Positions 56,154 through 63,603 of a stretch of 64,000 nucleotides of DNA are shown piece by piece. The first letter of the stretch is position 1. Each line of letters starts with the position of its first letter. Position numbers and translations under genes: made by a program. The notes under the pieces were generated by a model. That model was not told the DNA's origin and searched no databases. It worked only from the letters and a program-made list of their open reading frames with translations. The stretch comes from Psychrobacter glacincola (GTDB taxonomy: Bacteria > Pseudomonadota > Gammaproteobacteria > Pseudomonadales > Moraxellaceae): positions 1,364,001-1,428,000 of the forward strand of contig NZ_CAJGZH010000001.1 of the NCBI RefSeq assembly GCF_904846075.1, written 5' to 3'.

Positions 56154-56546
56154 ATGAATATCGGTCAAGCGTCAGAGCAATCAGGAATCTCTCCCAAAAT
56201 GATCCGCTATTATGAACAGATTGGGTTACTTGATGCCGCAAAACGCTCAAATTCAGGATATCGAATCTATTCTAAACAAGATATAAAAGACTTATGCTTT
56301 TTAAGACAGGCTCGTGATTTAGGTTTTTCGTCCAAACAGATGAAAGAGTTGCTTGATTTGCGGAAAAATACAGATCGGCAGAGTGCTGATGTTAAACAAT
56401 TGACACTGCAACATATCGCAACTTTGAACCAAAAAATAGCTCAATTGCAAGATATGGTGAGCTCACTACAGATTTCAGCTGATCATTGCTCAGGTGATGC
56501 AAACGCCGATTGTGCCATACTAAAAGATCTTGAACAGAATAAATAA
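56154..56546 (+). CDS. cueR: MerR family Cu(I)-responsive regulator (CueR type)
   Basis: A 130-residue MerR-type protein (MNIGQASEQSGISPKMIRYY, GYRIYSKQDIKDLCFLRQAR). The C-terminal metal loop HCSGDANADCAIL carries the two cysteines, eight residues apart, typical of CueR. A strong AGGAGG ribosome-binding site precedes the ATG. It should activate the copA promoter at 53548-53578 when Cu(I) is bound. It lies downstream of copA on the same strand rather than divergent. Confidence 0.92.
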   Translation: MNIGQASEQSGISPKMIRYYEQIGLLDAAKRSNSGYRIYSKQDIKDLCFLRQARDLGFSSKQMKELLDLRKNTDRQSADVKQLTLQHIATLNQKIAQLQDMVSSLQISADHCSGDANADCAILKDLEQNK

Positions 56547-56787
56547 AGTAAATTACATGTAATCTCATCTGTTTTTTATGCATATTTCAGTCTAAAAAAA
56601 CATGTGTCTAAAAGAATACTTTCAGAAAAAATTAAGGCTATGGTTTCCTAGTGAGGACTTGAATCTTTGGCTGTGAGCTAATGGTATTAAGGTTTCAACT
56701 TGCTGAGATAGCCACAGTGTACTTCATGATGTACTTACCATAGATATTCTATCTATGATCGGTGCGCTAGTGAGGATACATATCGTC

Positions 56788-56855
56788 GAGACCATCCCAG
56801 ATTCTGTGTAACTGACGTTTAGATTAAATACTTACACAAAATTTAGGAAGGTCTC
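56788..56855. mobile_element. Paired IS256-like terminal repeats without a transposase
   Basis: Two 24-bp inverted repeats (56788-56811, starting GAGACC and ending TGTGTAA; 56832-56855, starting TTACACAAAA and ending GGTCTC) match at 20 of 24 positions and enclose only 20 bp. The outward GAGAC and inward TGTGTAA resemble IS256-family ends. It looks like an element that lost its interior. The flanks (56547-57066, 520 bp) carry further repeats, including CTAGTGAGGA at about 56649 and 56768, and the palindrome CATAGATA-TTC-TATCTATG. Confidence 0.6.
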
Positions 56856-56967
56856 CCAGATTCTTATCAAAGACTTCATCATCTATTATTCGCCAAACGG
56901 CAACTTGCTGATGGTCTTTGGTGGTGACTAGATTTAAAGTTTGTTCAATCATTGCTTGAGGTCTCAT
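56824..56967 (-). pseudogene. Short ORF remnant cut by the IS256-like ends
   Basis: A 47-residue frame (MRPQAMIEQTLNLVTT ... VWRIIDDEVFDKNL) whose last codons lie inside the right inverted repeat and end in the spacer. The frame is open for 15 more codons upstream of the ATG (CKVTGFEANKHHKD). This pattern suggests an older gene interrupted by the insertion. I do not recognise the parent protein. Confidence 0.45.
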
Positions 56968-57066
56968 ATCCTTATGATGTTTATTTGCTTCAAACCCAGT
57001 TACTTTACACTTAGCGGTTTAATTAAGCTACTTACTTGAGCTATTTGCTTCAGTTATTAGGCTTGG

Positions 57067-57903
57067 CTACTTACTCAACTTCAATATTCTAAAGGCGCCC
57101 TGAATAACTAAAGCAAATACGATGCTACCAATAATCAAATCAGGCGTACTAGAGTGTAACCAATTAACCAAAATCCCTGCAACAATTACCCCTAAATTGA
57201 TAATCACATCGTTTGAAGTGAAAATCATACTGGCTTGCATATGGGCTTCTTCTCCTTCTTTGCTTTTCGATTTTTGTAGTAAATAGAGGCAAATCAAGTT
57301 TGCAATTAGCGCAAGAATCGATATGACTATCATGGTAGAAAAGTCAGGTAACTGCTCATTGCCAAAGAAACGTCTTAGTACTTCTAAAAAACCAAGAATC
57401 GCTAGCGTAATTTGAAAATATCCGGCAATTCTAGCAATCCGTTTTTTCTTAATGACCGTTCCACCGACCGCAAATAAGCTAATTCCGTACACTAAGCTAT
57501 CTGCTAACATATCTAAGCTGTCGGCGACCAACCCCATCGAACGAGAAATCAGTCCCGTGCTCATTTCAATAATAAAGAAAGCAAAGTTAATGACCAGCAC
57601 TATCCATAGTAGCTTTCTTTGCTCAGCATCTTTTTTGTGACTAGAGTCAGCATCAATTTTAAAATTATTGTTGGGATCAGAGGGGTCAATGGTTTCGGTC
57701 GAGAGTAGGGTGTCTCCTAATTTTAGGTCATGAATAGCAGTCTCTATCCCTTCTATATTGTCATGATGAAACACAGTTAATTGACGGTTAGGAATGTCGA
57801 ACTCAAGATGTTCAATATTCGAGTGGCCCTCTAATTTCATTCGGATTAGGTTTTCCTCCGAAGGGCAGTCCATCTTCGATATTTTAAAAGTTGTTTTATT
57901 CAT
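57067..57903 (-). CDS. Cation diffusion facilitator family transporter with HMA-like N-terminus
   Basis: A 278-residue membrane protein. The first about 75 residues form an HMA-like domain with FKISKMDCPSEENLI. Six membrane helices follow, with the CDF-type GLVADSLDMLADSLVYGISLFAV (about residues 125-147) providing the metal-binding Asp pair and a short C-terminus. Such proteins occur in Moraxellaceae metal-resistance islands and are thought to export divalent metals. The ATG at 57903 gives the intact family N-terminus. The start has no strong ribosome-binding site, and an IS1-type relic begins 17 bp upstream, so the original promoter has probably been lost or replaced. Confidence 0.85.
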   Translation of the reverse strand: MNKTTFKISKMDCPSEENLIRMKLEGHSNIEHLEFDIPNRQLTVFHHDNIEGIETAIHDLKLGDTLLSTETIDPSDPNNNFKIDADSSHKKDAEQRKLLWIVLVINFAFFIIEMSTGLISRSMGLVADSLDMLADSLVYGISLFAVGGTVIKKKRIARIAGYFQITLAILGFLEVLRRFFGNEQLPDFSTMIVISILALIANLICLYLLQKSKSKEGEEAHMQASMIFTSNDVIINLGVIVAGILVNWLHSSTPDLIIGSIVFALVIQGAFRILKLSK

Positions 57904-57920
57904 AGCTACATTTATATCCG

Positions 57921-58058
57921 GGTGGTGGTTCAAAAAGTAGAAAAAAAACAGGCTGAGAAATTGATAAATAGTGAAATGCAAATGACACTATACATCAAAT
58001 GCCCAGCCTGTCTAAGTGACAATATAAAGAAAAATGGTTTCAAAAGCTATACCCCAAA
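57921..58058 (+). mobile_element. 5' relic of an IS1-family element (insA fragment)
   Basis: Beginning with GGTGGTGGTTC, a plausible IS1-type left end, the plus strand encodes MTLYIKCPACLSDNIKKNGF followed by KSYTPK from the ATG at 57982. This has the CPxC and KNG pattern of the InsA zinc-binding N-terminus. The similarity stops exactly at GGAACC (58059), where the resolvase element starts. The rest of insA and insB are missing. Confidence 0.65.
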
Positions 58059-58208
58059 GGAACCAGCTATTTCACCCTTTAAACCTATTAACAGACTACT
58101 CAAAATAGACTGTTAATATGGAACTATCTATAACAGGCTTTTGAATTATGGGACTGGTCGCCGCGCTTTTGCCCTATCATTAGCCTATACCTAAAACATA
58201 AAACCTTT

Positions 58209-58277
58209 AAATGATAACCTATCTATCATTAGACTTTTTTATGTTATTAAATGATAGTAATATCTTGCTATTATCAA
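58209..58277 (+). promoter_or_regulatory. Possible res/operator region of the resolvase
   Basis: Just before the resolvase gene are two related dyads: AATGATA-7-TATCATT (58210-58230) and TGATAGTAA...TATTATCA (58252-58276). Serine resolvases bind several such imperfect dyads in front of their own gene. The assignment rests on position and symmetry only. Confidence 0.5.
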
Positions 58278-58317
58278 TGAACATTAATTATTAAGTCTAA
58301 ATAATAGAGGTGGCGTT

Positions 58318-58908
58318 ATGACTGTTCGTATTTATGTGAGAGCCAGCACTAAGGATCAAGACGCGACCAGAGCATTGTCTGACTTGATTAGCTTTAGCCA
58401 AAGCTATGATGATAACCATGTTGAGTACGTAGAGCATTTCAGTGGTACAAAGTTAGATAGACCAGCACTCACTAAGTTACTCAATGATGCTGAGCAAGGC
58501 GATATATTGCTTGTTGAGAGTGTAGATAGATTGAGTAGATTGTCTCAGGATGATTTTGCTATCTTAAAGCAGCGCATCAAAGATAAAGGTTTGCGATTGG
58601 TAGTGGCTGATCTACCAACTACACATACGGTTAGCGAGGGTATGACAGGCGACATCCTTAGGGTAATTAACAATATGCTGATCGACTTATTAGCAACGAT
58701 GGCAAAGCTTGATAACGATAAGCGTAGAGAACGTATCAAGCAGGGATTAGCAAACAGTGGATATAAACCTACTGGTAAGAAAGCAAATCTAGCAAAACAC
58801 AATCGTATTAGAGAATTAGACAGTCAAAATAATATGACAAAAGAGGAAATCGCTAAGGCGGTTGGTGTTGGGGTAGCTACGGTTTATCGTGTCTTAAAAC
58901 AGGGTTAA
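58318..58908 (+). CDS. Serine recombinase / resolvase
   Basis: A 196-residue small serine recombinase. The catalytic serine lies in RIYVRASTKDQDA (residue about 9). SGTKLDRPALTKLL, GDILLVESVDRLSRL and the E-helix with LLATMAKLDNDKRRERIKQGL are conserved. The C-terminal helix-turn-helix is MTKEEIAKAVGVGVATVYRVLKQ. It would resolve cointegrates or invert DNA at nearby res sites. AGAGGTGG lies before the ATG. It is the only gene inside the inverted-repeat element and sits beside metal-resistance genes, where it may have served plasmid or transposon resolution. Confidence 0.92.
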   Translation: MTVRIYVRASTKDQDATRALSDLISFSQSYDDNHVEYVEHFSGTKLDRPALTKLLNDAEQGDILLVESVDRLSRLSQDDFAILKQRIKDKGLRLVVADLPTTHTVSEGMTGDILRVINNMLIDLLATMAKLDNDKRRERIKQGLANSGYKPTGKKANLAKHNRIRELDSQNNMTKEEIAKAVGVGVATVYRVLKQG

Positions 58909-59020
58909 TAGCTGAAGTATTTTAAACATTAATTTACGTTTCTATAGACGCGATGCTATCAAATATATAATCATTAAGTTGATAGATTTTAATCATGTAT
59001 CTTGATTCAAAAAAACCCTG

Positions 59021-59055
59021 TATTTGAGTATTTGAGTATTTGAGTATTTGAGTAT
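59021..59055 (+). repeat. 8-bp tandem repeat, four units
   Basis: The unit TATTTGAG is repeated four times exactly with a partial fifth (TAT). It lies inside the resolvase element, 112 bp after the gene. It contains no spacers and is not a CRISPR. It is a candidate variable-number locus. Confidence 0.8.
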
Positions 59056-59272
59056 CACTTTGCCTTTTTAGCTATGATAGTAATCAGCTGTATCAACTTT
59101 GTACGTACTAGCGTTGCAACTGATTTATTTTATATATCGAATGCAGCGACTTTATGCCCATGCTTTGAGCAAATGCTATAAGCTCATTTTTAGCACATAT
59201 AAGTGGTTCCATTATAGCAGTCTGTTTTGAGTGGTCTGTTAATAGGGTTTTGGGGCTTTTAAGTCGGTTCCG

Positions 59273-59288
59273 CTAGGGTATACCCTAG
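59273..59288. repeat. Perfect 16-bp palindrome beside the resolvase element
   Basis: CTAGGGTATACCCTAG is a perfect palindrome starting one base outside the right GGAACC boundary. It could be a recombination or protein-binding site, or chance. The rest of 59289-59552 is non-coding, with one weak CGCCAT/ATGGCG hairpin near 59461-59480. Confidence 0.6.
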
Positions 59289-59552
59289 GATAATAGGAAA
59301 TCCATCGCGGATGACAAAACCTGTTTAGCTTTTAAACAATACGGGTTTGTCGATAGTATGTAAGATAAGTTCGAAAAGTGACTAGAGTGTTAGATTATTC
59401 ATACTGGGTCTGAATTAAAATTTTATTGTGATTAATTTCTGCTCAATGTTATTCATTTGTCGCCATGATGAGTGATGGCGGCTTGTGATTTAGTTAGGAA
59501 AAATAATCTTGAGTAATAAGGTACGTTTGTAGCATTTGCAGCAGGGCTTGTT

Positions 59553-59915
59553 CTAGGCTTCTTTACTTACACTTTCCTGTAAATTCTTTTTTAGTAAATG
59601 ATCGAATATAAACGGGCCAAAAGGTAAGAGTGAGCCGAGTACGCCCGCAGGTATTGCCCAAAGAGGCATTTTCATTTTGATAGCTGAGCCTATAAGTATT
59701 ATGATATAGGTAATAAACAATATACCGTGTGCCATACCGATGTATTTCACACCTTCTGGAATGTCCAGCATATATTTTAGTGGCATGGCGATACAGAGCA
59801 ATAATAAGAAAGAGGTGCCTTCTAGGTAGCCTATAATGGTAAGGCTTTTTAATGCGGCACTTTGTTTTTTTCTAAGATTATGTATTTGTTTGATAGTTAG
59901 CTGAGCATGTGACAC
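59553..59915 (-). CDS. DUF3817 family membrane protein
   Basis: A 120-residue protein with three membrane helices. TIIGYLEGTSFLLLLCIAMPLKYM, VKYIGMAHGILFITYIIILI and AIPAGVLGSLLPFGPFIFDHLL follow the DUF3817 pattern, including the conserved EG, H-G and PFG-F residues. The start is a GTG, fixed by AAAGGA seven bases upstream. The function of the family is unknown. It stands alone between the resolvase element and lspA. Confidence 0.85.
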   Translation of the reverse strand: MSHAQLTIKQIHNLRKKQSAALKSLTIIGYLEGTSFLLLLCIAMPLKYMLDIPEGVKYIGMAHGILFITYIIILIGSAIKMKMPLWAIPAGVLGSLLPFGPFIFDHLLKKNLQESVSKEA

Positions 59916-60248
59916 TATATTATCCTTTTGTTATTTCAATAAATAATTTAGGCGGTATTCAATGTCTTTATAATAATGGCCCTGTCCAGAGCTTTGAAGT
60001 ACTGGTTTTTGTCATCTACCACTTAGCACGTCACGCCTTCGTCTAGCCACTTCAAAATCATCCTGCGTTCACTCGCATACAATTATGCATTGGGTTTTGG
60101 GATATAGAATGAGAGAGTATTTGTATTAATCATATATCACCTTCCAGTTCGCATTTTTATAAACACACTTGAGTATAAAAAGTATCTTTCCGTATAGAGC
60201 AGCTATGACGCTAGTTCTTTTTATTTGTACTGATCAATATTCACTTGT
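59916..60248. other. 333-bp gap between lspA and the DUF3817 gene
   Basis: No ORF with a ribosome-binding site was seen. The lspA gene lacks an obvious terminator here, and the DUF3817 promoter should lie in the left third. Confidence 0.5.
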
Positions 60249-60956
60249 TTATTCATTACGCTTACTTTCCAAAAATATCATATCAATTATAATCAACGCT
60301 ACACCGACACAGACACCTATATCTGCAACATTGAAAATAGGATAATTCCAGACATCAGCATAATGCACATGGATAAAGTCAACCACTTTGCCAATTCTTA
60401 AACGATCGATTAAGTTGCCAATCGCACCGCCAAGCACTAAGGCCAACCCCATAGACAATAGCTTGGCTGTACGTGGCGCTTTGATTAAATAAATCGTTAA
60501 AAAGATAGCCATTACAAAAGCTAAGCCTGAGAAAAACCATTTCTGCCAACCGCCAGCGTCGGCTAAAAAGCTAAATGCTGCCCCATAGTTATAAGCGAGT
60601 GTCCAGTTGAGAAATGGTTCAATGACCGGTACGGGGTCATTGAACGCTAATTTGGTTTGGGCCAACCACTTAGTCCATTGATCAAGTATTAACACCATTA
60701 TCGCCAACAAATACCAGATAAAAGCGCGACTGCCATTGGCAACCATTTTTGGCATTTTATCCAACTTACCTTTAGGTGTTATCGAGTTGCCTGAAGTCAC
60801 GTACATAGCTTTAGGCGTATGATTCATGGTTTTAGAGTCAATCGATTGATGAGTACTACTCACAGCTATAGGTACTTTATTGTCAGCAATATTAGTACTA
60901 GCCGATTCAACGCTATTCAATTTAGTACTATCTAATCTGTCGGTAGATTCAGTCAT
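60249..60956 (-). CDS. lspA: Lipoprotein signal peptidase with N-terminal extension
   Basis: Removes signal peptides from lipid-modified prolipoproteins in the inner membrane. The catalytic aspartates are in GGAIGNLIDRLRIGKVVDF (about residue 180) and PIFNVADIGVCVG (about 210), with NYGAAFSFLADAGGW as a further signature. The first about 77 residues (Ser/Thr/Asn/Asp-rich, MTESTDRLDSTKLNSVESA) precede the first helix and are absent from ordinary LspA (about 165 residues). An internal ATG at MPKMVANGSRAFIWYLL would give the standard size. It lies between metal-island DNA and the ccm operon, away from the usual ileS-ispH neighbourhood. Confidence 0.92.
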   Translation of the reverse strand: MTESTDRLDSTKLNSVESASTNIADNKVPIAVSSTHQSIDSKTMNHTPKAMYVTSGNSITPKGKLDKMPKMVANGSRAFIWYLLAIMVLILDQWTKWLAQTKLAFNDPVPVIEPFLNWTLAYNYGAAFSFLADAGGWQKWFFSGLAFVMAIFLTIYLIKAPRTAKLLSMGLALVLGGAIGNLIDRLRIGKVVDFIHVHYADVWNYPIFNVADIGVCVGVALIIIDMIFLESKRNE

Positions 60957-61097
60957 AGTTGTTTTCTTTATCTGTGTTTATACAATGAACAATGTTAAAC
61001 GTATATGTTTTTGGTATACGACTATTAATCGCGCCACTTTTATAAACGGCTCCACTTACCGCTCTGGTGTTATGAAACTTACGGTAATAATTTTTTA

Positions 61098-62378
61098 TTA
61101 GGGAATCTGTTGATTGATTTCAACATTAACCTGAGTCTGTTCAGCGCTAATCACTATAGGATTACCCGATAAGTCGCCTGACTCTGCTATGGCATTACCG
61201 CTATGACTAATACGAGCAACGACTGCTAACTGAGTTTTGTCACTACGAGCTGAATTTAACGTGCGATCTGGCATCATCGCATCAAGATTGCTTAAGCGGA
61301 TACTAGCCTCACCTTGCTTGATAATACTAATGGGTAAACGTTTGGCGGCAAACGGAGGGCCCCCTTTCACATCACGTATCGCTACAAACAACACATCATC
61401 AGCTTTCACTAACGGTAATAAATTAGCGTTAATTTTCACTGTCACGTCAATACCTTCTAGCGCTTGCTTTTCTTGCGTGCTAACGTAGTTGCTTAACTCA
61501 TCTAAGCTTGCTAAAGCTTTAGTATGATCACCTGGTTTGGCCACAATGCTGCCTTGTAAGCGTTTAATCCAACCTTGCGCTTGGGCAAAGTTACTACTAC
61601 GAGTCTCACCCATTGCCATGAGCATTTGAGCCCGTTCATGCTGTGGATTCTTAGCTAATATAGCTTGTAATACACGGCGAATATTGGCGTCTAACTGACC
61701 TTCATTAACGAAAAAGCTAGTCTGAGCATAAGTGGTGGCGATTTCTTCATTTTCAGGAGCTAAACGATAGGCACGAGATAAGGCTTCCAGCGCAGAATCA
61801 GTTGCCTCCATAGATAAGAAAAGCTCGGATAGGCGCATCCAGCGATTAGGATCATCAGCATTACGATGAACATTGGTTTGCATGGCGCTAATCAGTTGAC
61901 GACCATCTTCAAACGCCCATGATGGCGGCTTGTCAATTTTAGCTGTCAATAGGTCGTCAGCCACTTGTCCTACTTTGTCCTCAGCTGTCCACAAATCAAA
62001 CACGGGCGTACGATTGCCTATTAGTAAATACGCCATTGCAGCCAATATTGGGATCCAAGCTGCGACAATTAAACGGCTTTTGACATCAGGGGTGACCATA
62101 GGTGTTATCTGACGCTGCGCATCTAATAGCTGACGCTCCAGTTCCAGCTTTTGATTTTGATAATGGCTATTATTAATAGTACCGCTGTCTTTATCTGTTT
62201 GTAGCTCAGCTAAACGTTCGCGAAATACTGCAACATTAATATCTAGCAGTTGATTGTCTATTGGTTTGGACTGCAAACGCGGTGCTCGTAGCCATGGCAT
62301 AATAGCAATCAGCGCAAATATAAGGGCAATCAGCAAGCTTAGAGTTACAAATAAGCCAAAAGTAGAAAATAGAGTCAT
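61098..62378 (-). CDS. ccmI: Cytochrome c maturation protein CcmI
   Basis: A 426-residue apocytochrome c chaperone of the inner membrane. Two N-terminal helices flank a short loop (FVTLSLLIALIFALIAIMPWL and RLIVAAWIPILAAMAYLLIG). TPR-like repeats follow in the periplasm (NRWMRLSELFLSMEATDSAL, EEIATTYAQTSFFVNEGQL). A C-terminal beta domain (ALEGIDVTVKINANLLPLVKADDVLFVAI) ends the chain. The ATG overlaps the ccmH stop by four bases (ATGA), so translation is coupled. It is the last gene of the ccm run before a 141-bp gap to lspA. Confidence 0.92.
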   Translation of the reverse strand: MTLFSTFGLFVTLSLLIALIFALIAIMPWLRAPRLQSKPIDNQLLDINVAVFRERLAELQTDKDSGTINNSHYQNQKLELERQLLDAQRQITPMVTPDVKSRLIVAAWIPILAAMAYLLIGNRTPVFDLWTAEDKVGQVADDLLTAKIDKPPSWAFEDGRQLISAMQTNVHRNADDPNRWMRLSELFLSMEATDSALEALSRAYRLAPENEEIATTYAQTSFFVNEGQLDANIRRVLQAILAKNPQHERAQMLMAMGETRSSNFAQAQGWIKRLQGSIVAKPGDHTKALASLDELSNYVSTQEKQALEGIDVTVKINANLLPLVKADDVLFVAIRDVKGGPPFAAKRLPISIIKQGEASIRLSNLDAMMPDRTLNSARSDKTQLAVVARISHSGNAIAESGDLSGNPIVISAEQTQVNVEINQQIP

Positions 62379-62944
62379 TTTTTGTCCTCTAGGCTAGTAA
62401 TGTCGTGGTCGACACTCTCAGCTTGCGATAATAGACGATCAAGCTCAGCCTTTTCCGTAGAGGTCAAGGCAGCAGTACTGTTCACTGTGACGCCGCTTTG
62501 ACCACGGGCAACAACTTGGCGACGCTTACTTTGCCAAAACCAACCAATAATTAAGACGAGCAATAATAGTGGTGGAAAAAACCATAGGATCCATGTTGAT
62601 GGTCGCATAGGCGGCTTGTAGCTAATAAAGTCACCGTAGCGCTCTTGCATATAGACGCGTATTTCAGCATCACTACGTCTATCTTTAATTAAATCATAGA
62701 CTTTTTGCTTTAGATCCTGTGCAATCGGTGCATCAGAGGCTGCAAGGTTTTGATTTTGGCATTTTGGGCAGCGAAACTCTTCTATTAATCCACGATACTG
62801 AGCTTCTTGCTGTGGTGAGTCAAAATCGTATACGTCAATAGCTGCGTTTGCCGTCATGTTAAGCAGACACGCTAGTATTAAGCTTGCTAGTTTTAAAACT
62901 ATATTGGGTTTTAGTTGAGGAGCTCTTATTCGAGTAACGTTCAT
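62375..62944 (-). CDS. ccmH: Cytochrome c maturation protein CcmH
   Basis: A 189-residue thiol-reducing component that keeps the apocytochrome CXXCH motif reduced. A signal/membrane anchor (IVLKLASLILACLLNMTANA) is followed by FRCPKCQNQNLAASDAPIA with the active cysteines (about residues 56-59). Near the end a membrane helix (ILWFFPPLLLLVLIIGWFW) follows PPMRPSTW. The ATG at 62944 overlaps the ccmG stop codon (ATGA-type overlap) and has GGAG upstream. A GTG two codons earlier is possible. Confidence 0.94.
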   Translation of the reverse strand: MNVTRIRAPQLKPNIVLKLASLILACLLNMTANAAIDVYDFDSPQQEAQYRGLIEEFRCPKCQNQNLAASDAPIAQDLKQKVYDLIKDRRSDAEIRVYMQERYGDFISYKPPMRPSTWILWFFPPLLLLVLIIGWFWQSKRRQVVARGQSGVTVNSTAALTSTEKAELDRLLSQAESVDHDITSLEDKK

Positions 62945-63603
62945 TTGCACATCTCCTCAACCTGAATGAGATCAGGACTATCGTTGTTCTTATTAGCCTT
63001 ATTAAGTACTGTCAGGCACGGCTTAACACGCTGTTGCCAATTGGCTTCATTAATCTCACCAACAATATGCTGACGAATGATGCCATCTCCATCCACAACA
63101 AAGGTTTCGGGCGCACCAGTTATGCCTAAGTCTAGAGCAAACTGACCCAATGAATCCTGAATAGACATAGAAAATGGATCACCGCCTCGGTTTAAGTAAC
63201 TGAGCGCATTACCAATCTCATCCTTATAATTCACACCAACGATATCAACGCCGCGCTCTTCTAGTTGCATTAAAAACGGATGCTCAATAACGCAAGTTGG
63301 GCACCATGAGCCCCAAACATTAAGTAAAAACGGCTTATCCGGCAAATTATCATTGGTGATAGTACGGGTAGTATCTGCTAATAACGGCAGCTCAAAGGTA
63401 GGAACCGGACGCTCAAGAGCGGTATTGGTCACAATGTCTGTTGGTTTACCTAAGCGCATGTACAATATAACTACCAAACCAAAAAAGAGGATAAGCGGAA
63501 TTAAGAACCATAGCTTCGTCTGCTTTTTTTTCATTGTCTTTGGGTTACGCTGCTTACTGTTTTGGCTATCTTTTTGCTCAGGAGTATTATTCGACATAGT
63601 CAT
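62941..63603 (-). CDS. ccmG: Thiol:disulfide interchange protein CcmG (DsbE)
   Basis: A 220-residue periplasmic thioredoxin-fold protein anchored by an N-terminal helix (LWFLIPLILFFGLVVILYM, about residues 31-49), with a Gln/Lys/Asn-rich cytoplasmic N-terminus. The active site is NVWGSWCPTCVIEHPFL (Cys-Pro-Thr-Cys). The cis-Pro region is LGITGAPETFVVDGDG, as in DsbE. It reduces CcmH or apocytochrome. The ATG directly follows the ccmF stop, with GGAG inside the ccmF end as ribosome-binding site. Confidence 0.95.
   Translation of the reverse strand: MTMSNNTPEQKDSQNSKQRNPKTMKKKQTKLWFLIPLILFFGLVVILYMRLGKPTDIVTNTALERPVPTFELPLLADTTRTITNDNLPDKPFLLNVWGSWCPTCVIEHPFLMQLEERGVDIVGVNYKDEIGNALSYLNRGGDPFSMSIQDSLGQFALDLGITGAPETFVVDGDGIIRQHIVGEINEANWQQRVKPCLTVLNKANKNNDSPDLIQVEEMCK

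Larger units (their letters stand above)
58059..59271. mobile_element. Resolvase-only element with long terminal inverted repeats
   Basis: The stretch 58083-58122 is repeated in inverted orientation at 59207-59246 with 35 of 40 bases identical (both contain CCTATTAACAGAC, ACTCAAAA, AGACTG and ATGGAA). Exactly 20 bp further out, both sides carry GGAACC, at 58059-58064 and, inverted, at 59266-59271, so the repeats may be about 65 bp long. The left limit coincides with the break in the IS1 relic. The interior holds a serine resolvase gene, a res-like region and an 8-bp tandem repeat but no transposase. This is a non-autonomous mobile cassette by inference. No target duplication was recognised. 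Confidence 0.7.

Noticed and set aside
57922-58116. 64-codon ORF read as an intact gene
   Set aside because: Only its middle part resembles the InsA zinc domain. The front is an IS end and the back lies in the resolvase element, so it is a relic.
59021-59055. CRISPR-like array
   Set aside because: The units are 8 bp and directly adjacent, without spacers.
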